NCBI RefSeq assembly: GCF_006546655.1
Contig: NZ_VIAQ01000012.1
Span: forward strand, 248,001 to 312,000
Length of the DNA: 64,000 nt
Direction of reading: 5' to 3'
DNA from: Methanolobus vulcani
GTDB taxonomy: Archaea > Halobacteriota > Methanosarcinia > Methanosarcinales > Methanosarcinaceae
The notes under the pieces were generated by a model. The model had not been told where the DNA came from. It was given only the letters and a program-made list of their open reading frames with translations, and did not search any database. The first letter of the stretch is position 1. The number at the start of each line of letters is the position of its first letter. A program made the position numbers and the translations under genes. This document shows positions 26,728 through 36,374 of the stretch, in pieces.

Positions 26728-27831
26728 ATGACTATCAATGCACTTGTGGTCGATGACTCCGCACTCATGCGAAAGGTCATCTCGGACATCCTGAAAGAAG
26801 ACCCGGAAATAAATGTAATAGCTACTGGCAGGAACGGCCTTGAAGCTGTTGAAAAGGTCGAACGCTTCAGGCCGGATGTGGTGACCCTGGATATTGAGAT
26901 GCCTGCTCTTGACGGATTGCACGCTCTCGGATACATCATGAGCGAATGCCCAACTCCGGTAGTCATGTTAACGGCGGTCGACTCGAGGTCTGCGGAAAGT
27001 ACACTAAATGCATTCGAATACGGTGCAGTAGACTTTATACAAAAACCTTCAGGAAACATAAGTGTAAACATTGCGGATATTGCTGAAGAGATCCGCAAAA
27101 AGGTAAAGATGGCTTCCAAAGTGGATCTGAAGAAACTCGGATTCATGGAAGAACACGTGAAAAAATCACGGGAGAACGAAGGGAAACCCTTGCCAGCTAA
27201 ACCAAAGAAAACAATTCCAAAAAGCATTCACCATGCAAACAGTAAGATCATTGCCATCGCATCCTCAACAGGTGGTCCTCGTGCTCTTGAACAGGTTGTT
27301 CCAAAATTACCAGGCGACCTGAAAGTGCCTGTAGTAATTGTCCAGCACATGCCTGCAGGATTTACAGCATCACTGGCACAAAGACTGGACGGACAGTCTG
27401 AACTGACAGTCACCGAAGCTAAAGAAGGAGATGTACTCCATCCGGGACATGCCTATCTTGCACCGGGAAATTACCATATGGAAATTACATCTGTTGAAAA
27501 AGGTGGAGTTCACCATGAAGTTGTAAAACTCAACCAGAATCCACGTGAGCAAGGAGTAAGACCCTGTGCCAATATTCTCTTCAAATCACTTGTGCCTATC
27601 TATGGACCTAACATAGTAACAGCAGTCCTGACAGGAATGGGAGCTGATGGTGCTGATGGTGTGGAAGAGATAAAGAAAGCAGGTGGAAAAGCAATCGCCG
27701 AGGATGAAAGATCATGTGTGGTATATGGTATGCCTAAAGTAGTGGTCCAGAGAGGACTTGCTGACAGTATCGTACCTCTTGAGAAGATATCTTCGGAAAT
27801 TATACGAATACTGAACTCAACCGGTGATTGA
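26728..27831 (+). CDS. cheB: CheB, receptor methylesterase/deamidase
   Basis: 367 residues. The REC domain has D55 in VTLDIEMPALDG. A charged linker of about 40 residues leads to the methylesterase domain with IAIASSTGGPRAL (Ser), VIVQHMPAGFT (His) and LTGMGADGADGV (Asp). It removes methyl groups from receptor glutamates and so resets the signal, opposing CheR in this operon. Confidence 0.96.
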   Translation: MTINALVVDDSALMRKVISDILKEDPEINVIATGRNGLEAVEKVERFRPDVVTLDIEMPALDGLHALGYIMSECPTPVVMLTAVDSRSAESTLNAFEYGAVDFIQKPSGNISVNIADIAEEIRKKVKMASKVDLKKLGFMEEHVKKSRENEGKPLPAKPKKTIPKSIHHANSKIIAIASSTGGPRALEQVVPKLPGDLKVPVVIVQHMPAGFTASLAQRLDGQSELTVTEAKEGDVLHPGHAYLAPGNYHMEITSVEKGGVHHEVVKLNQNPREQGVRPCANILFKSLVPIYGPNIVTAVLTGMGADGADGVEEIKKAGGKAIAEDERSCVVYGMPKVVVQRGLADSIVPLEKISSEIIRILNSTGD

Positions 27832-27882
27832 AATGTGTTTGGAAAATGAGAAGATCATTATAATCTCAGGGTTGGTGTGACC

Positions 27883-29940
27883 ATGGATATGTCAGAATAC
27901 AAAGAAATATTTAGAGCAGAATCAGAAGAACATCTGCAACAACTTAATGATTCGTTACTGGGGCTTGAACAAAACCCCAATGATCTGGAATACATCAATA
28001 CCATGTTCCGTTCAGCGCATACCCTAAAGGGAATGTCCGCTACAATGGGTTTTAACACCATTTCAGAACTGACTCATGAAATGGAAAACCTGATGGACAT
28101 GGTTAGAAAATCACAGGTTGAAGTAAGCAACGGACTCATAGACATTCTTTTTGAATGCCTGGATACACTGGAAGCTCTTGTTGAAGCTGTTGATAGTGGT
28201 GAAGAAGTGGACATTGCACATCTTCAGGCAACACTTACACAGGCTATGGAAGGAAACATGCCAGTGGAACATATTAAGAATTCTGTTGCTACAAGTATTG
28301 ATGTCATTCAAAATGAGATTGCCAAGGATATTCCGGATGAAGGAACAAAAACACAGGCAGAACTTGACACTGTTATCGACAACATTGAATTGTCTGATAA
28401 CGAAAAACAGGCAATGCAGGAAGCTGTTAATGATGGTAACCGTGTGGTTTCACTGAAAGTAATTCTTGATGAATCATGCGTTCTGAAATCTGCAAGGTCA
28501 ACTCTGGTACTTATCAACGTATCAAAGATGGGAGACATAATAAAGTGCACTCCTACGGAAGCTGAGCTTGAGGATGAAAAATTTGATCTGGACTTCACAG
28601 TAATATTTGCAACAAAATCAGCTGATGATGACATCGTTGGAGCTATCAGGAAGATTTCAGAGATTAAGGAAGTAGTTCCTACAACCATCGCTGAGAATTC
28701 AGGTGTTGAAGAAAAACAGCAGGAAACAAAGGCAGTAGATACAGAAGAAAAGAAAAGTGCTTCTGCTGTAAAGAGATCCGATGCTGTCAAGAGCATACAG
28801 AGTGTAAGAGTTAATATCGAACGCCTTGACAACCTGATGAATCTGGTGGGAGAACTTATTATCAACAAGATCAGGTTGAACCAGCTTGCATCTGATCTTA
28901 ATGCAAAAGACCTAGATGAATCACTTGCAAACCTTGACAGGCTTACAAATGAGATCCAGACCGAAGTAATGGAATCAAGAATGGTTCCAATTGACCAGAT
29001 TTTCAGCAGGTTCCCCAGAATGGTAAGGGATCTTGCAAAATCTGAAGGAAAACAGATCAATCTTATTATTGAAGGTAAAGAGATCGAACTGGACAGGACC
29101 GTGTTGGATGAGATTGGCGATCCGCTGGTTCACCTTCTGAGAAATGCTGTAGACCACGGAATAGAATCTGAGGAAGAGCGTAAGCAACTGGGTAAACCTG
29201 TTGCAGGTCTTGTAAGACTGGCAGCTTCACGTCAGAGGAACAGTGTACTCATTGAGGTTGAAGATGATGGTAAAGGAATGGAACCCGGACACCTTCGGGA
29301 TGTTGCCGTCAAAAAAGGCCTTCTTACAAGAGAGGAAGTTGATAAATTATCTGACAATGATGCACTGAATCTTATATTCATGCCAGGTTTCAGTGGAGCT
29401 AAAGTGGTTACCGATATTTCAGGCAGAGGTGTCGGAATGGATGCTGTCAAGACAAAGATCGAAGCTCTGGGAGGAAGTGTTAAGATAAGTTCCGTCCCGG
29501 GGCAGGGCAGCATAATGAAACTGCAGCTACCGCTAACAGTTGCAATCATTCAGTCACTCATGGTTACCGTATCCGATGAGACCTATGCCATACCTCTTGG
29601 AAATGTGATCCGTGATGTCGGAATAAAAGCCAGTGACATAAAAACCATCGAGGGAAAAGAAGTAATCATGCTCAGGGGAGAAGTTCTTCCATTACTGAGA
29701 TTGCATGATATTCTTGAATCATCCACCGAAAAAGAAGATAAACAGAATCTTATCGTTGTGGTTGTCGAAAAGATGGGAAGTAACATAGGACTGGTAGTTG
29801 ATGACCTTCTTGGACAGCAGGAAGTAATCATCAAGACACTTGACAATAAACTTTTAAAGAATATGAAAGGGTTTGCAGGTGCAACCATCCTGGGAGATGG
29901 AAGTGTTTCGCTAATCCTTGACATTGCTACATTAATCTAA
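27883..29940 (+). CDS. cheA: CheA histidine kinase
   Basis: 685 residues from the ATG five bases after GGTG. The HPt domain has H46 in AHTLKGMSATMGF. A second, shorter CheY/CheB-binding-like domain lies at about 185-275, then the dimerisation helices, the ATPase domain (N box LLRNAVDHG, G1 EDDGKGM, G2 SGRGVGMDAV), and a C-terminal CheW-like domain from about 545. It receives receptor signals and phosphorylates CheY and CheB. No receptor gene is in the window. Confidence 0.97.
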   Translation: MDMSEYKEIFRAESEEHLQQLNDSLLGLEQNPNDLEYINTMFRSAHTLKGMSATMGFNTISELTHEMENLMDMVRKSQVEVSNGLIDILFECLDTLEALVEAVDSGEEVDIAHLQATLTQAMEGNMPVEHIKNSVATSIDVIQNEIAKDIPDEGTKTQAELDTVIDNIELSDNEKQAMQEAVNDGNRVVSLKVILDESCVLKSARSTLVLINVSKMGDIIKCTPTEAELEDEKFDLDFTVIFATKSADDDIVGAIRKISEIKEVVPTTIAENSGVEEKQQETKAVDTEEKKSASAVKRSDAVKSIQSVRVNIERLDNLMNLVGELIINKIRLNQLASDLNAKDLDESLANLDRLTNEIQTEVMESRMVPIDQIFSRFPRMVRDLAKSEGKQINLIIEGKEIELDRTVLDEIGDPLVHLLRNAVDHGIESEEERKQLGKPVAGLVRLAASRQRNSVLIEVEDDGKGMEPGHLRDVAVKKGLLTREEVDKLSDNDALNLIFMPGFSGAKVVTDISGRGVGMDAVKTKIEALGGSVKISSVPGQGSIMKLQLPLTVAIIQSLMVTVSDETYAIPLGNVIRDVGIKASDIKTIEGKEVIMLRGEVLPLLRLHDILESSTEKEDKQNLIVVVVEKMGSNIGLVVDDLLGQQEVIIKTLDNKLLKNMKGFAGATILGDGSVSLILDIATLI

Positions 29941-29955
29941 AGATGAGGGAATAAT

Positions 29956-30573
29956 ATGACAGAATTGGACGAAATGGCAAAAGGAGCATTTCAAGAGGCC
30001 GGAAACATTGGAATGGGACATCTGGCCACTTCACTTTCAAAAATGGTGAACAGGGATGTGAAAATCGATATCCCTGTAGTAGAAATGCTTACTCTGGACG
30101 ATATAATCGCAAAAAGCAATGAAGAAGGCAAGAACAAGAGCGTGGTTGGAATACATCTTCATATAACTGGAGATGTTTCCGGAGGAACCCTCATACTGCT
30201 TCCTAAGTTCTCAGCACTATCTTTTTCCGATTTGTTGATGAAAAAATCAATCGGAACTACAAATAAGATAGAAGAACCGCAGATCAAGAAACTCCGTGAA
30301 ATGGGAGTGAACCTCTGCAGTGCTTATATGCGTGTTGTAAATGAATTCCTCGGAATAAACCTCAACATCGGAGACCCAAGCATGGAAGTTAACATGGAGG
30401 GAGTCGGAGATTTTATCAGACAGGAAATAGGACATGTTGCAGATGAGTTCATTGTTGTGAAAGGTGAATGTCTGATACCTTCTACAAACTCAAAAAATGA
30501 ATTCAACATGATGTTTGAACCCGGTGCCACGGACATAATAATGGCAGCTATCATGAAGAAAATGATGGGATAA
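29956..30573 (+). CDS. cheC: CheC-family phosphatase, paralogue 1
   Basis: 205 residues. The first CheC active-site helix is present (FQEAGNIGMGHLATSLSKM, with E-x2-N). The second one (KKLREMGVNLCSAYMRVVNEF) lacks the Asn and the preceding Ser/Asp, so only one site looks able to dephosphorylate CheY-P. It could act as a binding partner for CheD. GAGGG precedes the ATG, right behind cheA. Confidence 0.85.
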   Translation: MTELDEMAKGAFQEAGNIGMGHLATSLSKMVNRDVKIDIPVVEMLTLDDIIAKSNEEGKNKSVVGIHLHITGDVSGGTLILLPKFSALSFSDLLMKKSIGTTNKIEEPQIKKLREMGVNLCSAYMRVVNEFLGINLNIGDPSMEVNMEGVGDFIRQEIGHVADEFIVVKGECLIPSTNSKNEFNMMFEPGATDIIMAAIMKKMMG

Positions 30574-30574
30574 G

Positions 30575-32695
30575 ATGAATAGTGCCCATTTTGCCCTGGA
30601 TATAGGAACAAGAACTGTTGTGGGACTTGTTACAGAAGATGGGAACCTCAACATAAAAGCTGCGTGTGTTCATGAGCATAACGAGCGTAGCATGCAGGAT
30701 GGGCAGATTCATGATATTGAGAAGGTTGCAAAGGTTGTAGACGAGGTCAAAAAAGACCTGGAAAAACAAACCGGATGCAAAGTATCTAAAGTTGCTGTGG
30801 CCGTTGCAGGAAGAGCACTTAAAACCTCCAAAGTAAAAGTTTCAGTTGAGATGCCTTACAGAGAAATAAGTCGTGAAGACATCTCTGAACTGGAATTTGA
30901 AGCAGTTGCACGCGCCGGAAATCAACTTGGAAATGACAAAGGATTCAATTGTGTTGGGTACTCCGTAGTTCACTACGAACTTGATGGTGAGGGCATTTCC
31001 AATATAGTAGGACAGAAAGGAAGTTCTGTCACAGTGGAAGTACTTGCTACTTTTCTGCCTGAAGCTGTTATAAACAGCATGTTTGCCGTACTTGACAGAT
31101 GCGGACTTGAAGCTTCAAGTATGACACTTGAACCTATTGCAGCCCTTAATGTTGCAATACCTGGTGACATGCGTAAATTGAATATCGCACTTGTAGATAT
31201 CGGAGCAGGAACTTCCGATATTGCAATTACGGATAAAGGAACCGTAATTGGCTACGGAATGGTCCCTGAAGCAGGAGACGAAATTACTGATTTTATATGT
31301 GATCATTATCTTGTGGACTTTAAAAAGGGAGAAAATATCAAAAGATCCCTTACAAGCAAGGAAAGAATAGAACTTGAAGACATCTTTGGCGTTACCACTG
31401 AAATCCCGGTAAGCCAGGTGATCGCTGACATCGAGCATGAGGTCGATAAGCTGGCAATGCACATTGCCGAAGAGATTCTTAAAATTAATGAGAAAGTTCC
31501 ACGTGCAGTGGCTCTTGTAGGAGGAGGGTCACAAATTGCAGGGCTAAAGGAGCATCTTTCAAAACACCTTGACATACCCGTACAGAGAATTGGTTCACGC
31601 CTTCCTAAACAGATAGAAGACCTGTCTGATAATACCGGAATTGTCACCGGTGCGGATATGATCACACCACTTGGCATAGCTCGTATGGCAATACTTGAGG
31701 AAGGAATAGAATTCATTGACCTGAACGTAAATGGTCTGGAAATTCATCTGATGGATATCAATGGACTTTCTGTTATGGATGCGCTTGTAGCTGCAAAAGT
31801 CAAACGCCTCTATCCACGTCCTGGAATGGCACTAAGCCTTACTATTAATTCTAAATTCAGAACAATTGAAGGAGAAATGGGTGAACATGCCACCATATTA
31901 CTCAATGGTAAAAAGGCAAGTCTTGGTGAGCCCGTACACAAAGGTTCTGTAATTGATTTCACTGCACCTGTGGATGGAAAAGATGCTCACCTGAAAGTTA
32001 AAGACCTTATCAGGATGCAGGAGCTGAAAACTGTATACAGGATCAATGTCAATCACATGGAAAAAGAAATCGAACCTTTTGTTAACATTAATGGAAAAAG
32101 AGTATCCTTTGAAGATACAATACCTGACCGGGCTGATATTAAGATACGTGCACCCAACCTGGAAGATGTGCTTGATATGGAGTTCAGACAGGATGAGCTT
32201 GAAAAGATGTCGGTAAGGATCAACAATACTGTCCGGTATTTCGACAGGATAAATTACTCATTCAAACTGAACGGCGATCCGGTTGACAGAAAAGAACTTT
32301 CACAACATCCGCTCAGTGATAACGATATAATACTTATTGAAAAATCAGAGTTTGACTACAGGATCGAGAATATTCTGGGCAAACCTGAAGAAGGCAAAAA
32401 GATCAGCGTACTTCTCAATGGCAATGAGATCGTATTTGACGGATCAATGCCGCAAATTACCCTTAATGGGAAAAGGGCATCTCTTTCTGACAGAATCGAT
32501 GATGGAGACAACATCAAATTGAAAATGGGAGAAGATGCAGAACCTATACTGTCAGACCTGTTTGAATTTATGGATATTAAAAAGGAGGAACTTGTGGGCA
32601 AGAGAATGAGACTTCTTGTAAACAATGTTCCTGCCAGATTTACAACCCCTTTGAGGGATGGAAACAATGTGACAATAGAATTTGCAGAGGTATAA
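30575..32695 (+). CDS. FtsA/PilM-like actin-fold ATPase with beta-grasp-like repeats
   Basis: 706 residues. Residues 1-350 are an actin-fold ATPase of the FtsA/PilM/Hsp70 superfamily: phosphate-1 FALDIGTRTVVGLV, phosphate-2 IALVDIGAGTSDIAI, adenosine motif AVALVGGGSQIAGL, and TPLGIARMA. The rest is not FtsA-like. About five units of 50-70 residues each carry an LNGKxxSL-type strand and a DGDxIxL-type turn (ILLNGKKASLGE, VNINGKRVSFED, FKLNGDPVDRK, ITLNGKRASLSD, LLVNNVPARFTT), resembling ThiS/MoaD-like beta-grasp modules. It has no membrane helix. Lying between cheC1 and cheR, it is probably a chemotaxis-linked cytoskeletal or assembly factor. Confidence 0.8.
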   Translation: MNSAHFALDIGTRTVVGLVTEDGNLNIKAACVHEHNERSMQDGQIHDIEKVAKVVDEVKKDLEKQTGCKVSKVAVAVAGRALKTSKVKVSVEMPYREISREDISELEFEAVARAGNQLGNDKGFNCVGYSVVHYELDGEGISNIVGQKGSSVTVEVLATFLPEAVINSMFAVLDRCGLEASSMTLEPIAALNVAIPGDMRKLNIALVDIGAGTSDIAITDKGTVIGYGMVPEAGDEITDFICDHYLVDFKKGENIKRSLTSKERIELEDIFGVTTEIPVSQVIADIEHEVDKLAMHIAEEILKINEKVPRAVALVGGGSQIAGLKEHLSKHLDIPVQRIGSRLPKQIEDLSDNTGIVTGADMITPLGIARMAILEEGIEFIDLNVNGLEIHLMDINGLSVMDALVAAKVKRLYPRPGMALSLTINSKFRTIEGEMGEHATILLNGKKASLGEPVHKGSVIDFTAPVDGKDAHLKVKDLIRMQELKTVYRINVNHMEKEIEPFVNINGKRVSFEDTIPDRADIKIRAPNLEDVLDMEFRQDELEKMSVRINNTVRYFDRINYSFKLNGDPVDRKELSQHPLSDNDIILIEKSEFDYRIENILGKPEEGKKISVLLNGNEIVFDGSMPQITLNGKRASLSDRIDDGDNIKLKMGEDAEPILSDLFEFMDIKKEELVGKRMRLLVNNVPARFTTPLRDGNNVTIEFAEV

Positions 32696-32697
32696 AA

Positions 32698-33522
32698 ATG
32701 CTTAAAACTGTTGGGAAAAACGAAGAAGAATATTACGCAATACTGAAGAACCTGATCCAGAAAAACCTCGGATTTAATTCAAACCAGTACAAAGATTCTC
32801 ACTTCAAGAGAAGAATCGATGTCAGGTTGCGTGCAACAAATGCTAAAACCTACAAAGAGTATGTGGAATTGCTCCAAAATGATAGGAATGAGTATCCTGT
32901 ACTCATGGAAACACTGACAGTAAACGTTACTAATTTCTTCAGAAATCCGGAAGTGTATGATATTGTAGAGAAAGAAGTACTTCCAGCATTAATTAAAGCA
33001 AGGAGCAATGGACTGCGTTCAATAAGAATATGGAGTGCAGGGTGTTCCATCGGTGTAGAAGCATATTCCATAGCAATGTTATTAAATCATTTACTTGGCG
33101 ATGATTTTAGTAAATACAGCATAAAAATAACCGGGACTGACATCGACAAAGATAGTCTCATTAAGGCTCAGAACGGCACATATACAGATATAGAAATGAA
33201 GGATGTAAGACCTGCTTTTCTTAAGAAGTACTTCACCAGGGACGGAAACACGTACACAATATCAGATGAGCTCAAGAAGATAACACAGTTCAAAAAACAG
33301 GATCTGATATCCGGCCCTAAAATGAGCGGTTTTGATGCAGTATTCTGCAGAAATGTTACTATTTATTTCCAGAAAGAGTTGCAAGAACAGCTATACCTGG
33401 ACTTTTACAATGCACTTGGGAAAGATGGTTTCTTTGTAATGGGAAAAACAGAGACATTAATAGGACCATCAAAAGACAAATTCAAACCTTACAATTCCAA
33501 GGAGAGAATCTACCAGAAATGA
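32698..33522 (+). CDS. cheR: CheR, chemoreceptor methyltransferase
   Basis: 274 residues: an N-terminal helical domain (residues 1-80, FKRRIDVRLRA) and a SAM-binding domain with IWSAGCSIGVEAYSIAM, ITGTDIDKDSL and the CheR signature FCRNVTIYF. It methylates receptor glutamates. GAGGT lies five bases before the ATG, two bases after the actin-fold gene. Confidence 0.95.
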   Translation: MLKTVGKNEEEYYAILKNLIQKNLGFNSNQYKDSHFKRRIDVRLRATNAKTYKEYVELLQNDRNEYPVLMETLTVNVTNFFRNPEVYDIVEKEVLPALIKARSNGLRSIRIWSAGCSIGVEAYSIAMLLNHLLGDDFSKYSIKITGTDIDKDSLIKAQNGTYTDIEMKDVRPAFLKKYFTRDGNTYTISDELKKITQFKKQDLISGPKMSGFDAVFCRNVTIYFQKELQEQLYLDFYNALGKDGFFVMGKTETLIGPSKDKFKPYNSKERIYQK

Positions 33523-33575
33523 CATAGAGCATATCAGGAAGTGACATTTAAAAAACGTAATCATGGAGTTTGCAA

Positions 33576-34190
33576 ATGAAACATAAGATATCAAGCCTGA
33601 GCGAGTTACAGGTAAGCGCCCTGAGGGAAATTGTGAACATAGGCGTTGGAAACGCTGTAACTTCGCTTTCAAAAATGATAGAAACCGGAGTAAAGATAGA
33701 AGTTCCTGACTTTAAGGTTGAGCTTATCGAAAATGTACCTGAGGTCCTTGGAGGAGCTGCTAACGTTGTTTCAGGTGTGATAATGCAAGTCGCAGGGGAC
33801 GTTGATGGATACATAATAATGATGCTTCCGGAAGATGCCGCCCAGACTATTTGCCAGATCATCACAAATGAGGATAATGTAGATATTCTGACGCCTTTGA
33901 ATCAGTCCATTCTTGAAGAAGTGGGACATATACTTGCAGGCTCTTATGTAAGCTCCTTATCAGATTTCCTTGGCCTGAATATCAAAATCTCTACACCAAT
34001 GCAGACTTTTGATATGCTGGGCGCTATTATAGACCAGATATTGATCGAGATGAGCCAGAAAGTTGAACATGCACTTCTTTTTGACACAATGTTCATATTA
34101 CAGGGCAACAGGACCGATGGTTTCTTCCTGACAATGTTTGATCCTGATTCCATGGATAAGATACTTGATCGTATTGATAAAATGATTTGA
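33576..34190 (+). CDS. cheC: CheC-family phosphatase, paralogue 2
   Basis: 204 residues from the ATG at 33576 (GGAG seven bases upstream; a TTG two codons earlier is possible). Site 1 is intact (SALREIVNIGVGNAVTSLSKM, S-x3-E-x2-N). Site 2 reads SILEEVGHILAGSYVSSL, with His in place of the Asn. It belongs to the CheC/CheX/FliY phosphatase group. Confidence 0.87.
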   Translation: MKHKISSLSELQVSALREIVNIGVGNAVTSLSKMIETGVKIEVPDFKVELIENVPEVLGGAANVVSGVIMQVAGDVDGYIIMMLPEDAAQTICQIITNEDNVDILTPLNQSILEEVGHILAGSYVSSLSDFLGLNIKISTPMQTFDMLGAIIDQILIEMSQKVEHALLFDTMFILQGNRTDGFFLTMFDPDSMDKILDRIDKMI

Positions 34191-34204
34191 AAGGAGTGAA
34201 ATGA

Positions 34205-34816
34205 ATGAACATAGTACTTGATAAGTTCTATTATGATGCATTAAATGAAGTGGGAAATATCGGGATGGGAAATGCAACAACTGCACTCTCACAACTTGTG
34301 GGTAAGTCCATACAGGTTAGCAGTTCATCCCTTTCATTACTTAAAGATAAAGATATCTCCGAGAACCTTAATTCGGAAAAGGTTGGAGCTATAGTGAGAG
34401 TAATGGGAGATATGAATGGCGGATTCATATTGGTCCTTGGGAAGAACCATTCTGAAGTCCTGACAGATATGCTTCTTAAAGACAGTCCCGCAGAAGACAA
34501 TTACATGAAGGCATCTGCATTCATTGAAGTTGCGAATATACTTGCAGGCAGTTATTACAATGCGCTTTCCAAGTTTCTGAACCTTTCTATCATACCCTCA
34601 ATTCCAGTCATATCCGAAGGAACTACAGATGAGATATTTGAAAAATCTAAAAAGCACATGAGTGGGAAGATCGATCACATTTTCGGCCTGAAAACTCTGT
34701 TTGAAATCAAGGGAGAAGATGAGTACCATAGCCTGAGCGGTGATATGTACATGCTCCTGGATACAGCTTCATTGCAGTCAATCATTGACAGGATAGAAGA
34801 AATGCGTACGAGATAA
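34205..34816 (+). CDS. cheC: CheC-family phosphatase, paralogue 3 (both sites intact)
   Basis: 203 residues. Site 1 is DALNEVGNIGMGNATTALSQL, and site 2 is SAFIEVANILAGSYYNALSKF; both keep the D/S-x3-E-x2-N pattern, so this is the best candidate for the active CheY-P phosphatase of the cluster. GGAGTG precedes the ATG. CheD follows after two bases, which fits the known CheC-CheD pair. Confidence 0.9.
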   Translation: MNIVLDKFYYDALNEVGNIGMGNATTALSQLVGKSIQVSSSSLSLLKDKDISENLNSEKVGAIVRVMGDMNGGFILVLGKNHSEVLTDMLLKDSPAEDNYMKASAFIEVANILAGSYYNALSKFLNLSIIPSIPVISEGTTDEIFEKSKKHMSGKIDHIFGLKTLFEIKGEDEYHSLSGDMYMLLDTASLQSIIDRIEEMRTR

Positions 34817-34818
34817 AC

Positions 34819-35292
34819 ATGATAATAGTGGGAATGGCTGACAGTGCTGTTGCAAAGAAACCCGCAAAACTCACCACTCTAGGATTGGGATCTTGTGTGG
34901 GAATTTCACTGTATGACAAAAGCACAGGTGTCGGCGGTATGGTGCATATTATGCTTCCAAGCATAGAAAATGCAAGAGCAAAAGACAATATCGCCAAGTT
35001 TGCAGATACAGGAATCCCTGCACTTCTGGATGAGATGACAGAGAAGGGTGCGTATAAACACCGGACAACTGCTAAGATCGCAGGTGGTGCTAGCATGTTC
35101 TCATTTAATTCAAATGCCCAGCTCAATATTGGAGAAAGAAACATAGCAGCTACAAAAGAGGCATTGAAACAACTAAAAATACCCATTGTTGCAGAGGATA
35201 CCGGACAGAACTATGGACGTACCATTGTGCTTGACACTGAAAACGGAGAACTTACTGTCAAAAGCGCACTTAAAGGTATAAAAGTATATTAA
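34819..35292 (+). CDS. cheD: CheD, receptor glutamine deamidase
   Basis: 157 residues. The catalytic Cys is in TTLGLGSCVGISLYD and the His in VGGMVHIMLPS, as in the CheD family; KIAGGASMF is also typical. CheD deamidates receptor glutamines and is controlled by binding to CheC. Confidence 0.95.
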   Translation: MIIVGMADSAVAKKPAKLTTLGLGSCVGISLYDKSTGVGGMVHIMLPSIENARAKDNIAKFADTGIPALLDEMTEKGAYKHRTTAKIAGGASMFSFNSNAQLNIGERNIAATKEALKQLKIPIVAEDTGQNYGRTIVLDTENGELTVKSALKGIKVY

Positions 35293-35342
35293 TATATACA
35301 ACATAATAATATATCACATGGATAATAATAGGTGACAGCAGG

Positions 35343-36374
35343 ATGTTAACTCCGGAAATTACTATAACACACATAATATTCATATCCATATCATTAGCGT
35401 GTGGATTGGCAGCCATATACTTCTGGGTAAAGGTTTATTTTGAAACGAAAAAAGGATCTATTGCCTGGTTACTTCTTGCACTTACAGCTATATTCCTTAT
35501 CACATCCTCAATATTCCCCTCAATTGCCATCGGTTCTCAGGATGAAGACATTACTGAACTTGTCTTCCTGTTCCTTGGTTTCTGGAGTGCTGTCTATACC
35601 AGTATATTTGCTTCTGCAGGATTTTTGATGCTTCAGGCATTTACGACAATTCCAAGGGAAAAGCTAGGAGATTTCCTGATAGAAGGAATGATATTCACAA
35701 AACCTGTTGAATCCGAAGATGACATGGAAGAACTGCCTGAAGTAGAGCAAATGTCAAAACTTCTCAGCAGGTCAACACTTATCGAATACACACCTAAGAC
35801 CCGATACGAAGATTCTGTAATAGAAATCTGCCTTCGCCTTTACGGCGAAATGGTAAACACTGTTCTTGTATCAACACAGCCACGTACTGAAATGTACAAA
35901 GAGAAGATTGGAGACCTGATGGATATAGGTGCAATGAAATTTATCGAAATCTCATCCACAACTAAAACTGTCACTAATGAAGAGGGAATTGTAAAATTAC
36001 CTGCTGATGAAATTGAGAAATTCTTTGAGCTTACAAGCAAGCTTCCTGAAGGCTGTGCCGTTGTCTTTGAACCAATAAGTCAGTTGATCCTGACAGATGG
36101 GGAACAAAGGACATACGAGTTTATGTCTGAAATGGTTGAACGCTTCTCTGCCAGCAAATTGCTTCTGGTCGGCATGATAAATAAAGATGCACATGACTTA
36201 CAGATAATTTCCAGATTTGAAGGTCTTTTCCTGAACCTTGCAGATGAAAAGGATGCAAAGATTCGTGTTGTAAAGGGCGGGAAAGAAGAATACATCCGGT
36301 TCTATGTAGGAGAGAAATTCTTCATGGAGCAGGATGTTGAAGTTATACTTGAAGAAAAAAAGGTTGAGTTCTAA
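35343..36374 (+). CDS. Membrane protein with KaiC/DUF835-like cytoplasmic domain, in the che operon
   Basis: 343 residues. Three hydrophobic segments (about 8-28, 40-60, 74-100) are followed by a soluble domain of about 230 residues. Its late part (PEGCAVVFEPISQLILTDGEQRTYEFMSEMVERFS) resembles the DUF835/KaiC-like Walker B region without a Walker A. GGTGA lies seven bases before the ATG, and its stop overlaps cheC4 by one base. It may be a membrane sensor or anchor for the che complex. I do not know a named family with certainty. Confidence 0.6.
   Translation: MLTPEITITHIIFISISLACGLAAIYFWVKVYFETKKGSIAWLLLALTAIFLITSSIFPSIAIGSQDEDITELVFLFLGFWSAVYTSIFASAGFLMLQAFTTIPREKLGDFLIEGMIFTKPVESEDDMEELPEVEQMSKLLSRSTLIEYTPKTRYEDSVIEICLRLYGEMVNTVLVSTQPRTEMYKEKIGDLMDIGAMKFIEISSTTKTVTNEEGIVKLPADEIEKFFELTSKLPEGCAVVFEPISQLILTDGEQRTYEFMSEMVERFSASKLLLVGMINKDAHDLQIISRFEGLFLNLADEKDAKIRVVKGGKEEYIRFYVGEKFFMEQDVEVILEEKKVEF

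Noticed and set aside
28308-29060. Long open frame of 250 codons on the minus strand
   Set aside because: Lies wholly opposite cheA, is Ser-rich as expected for an antisense shadow, and has no motif of its own.
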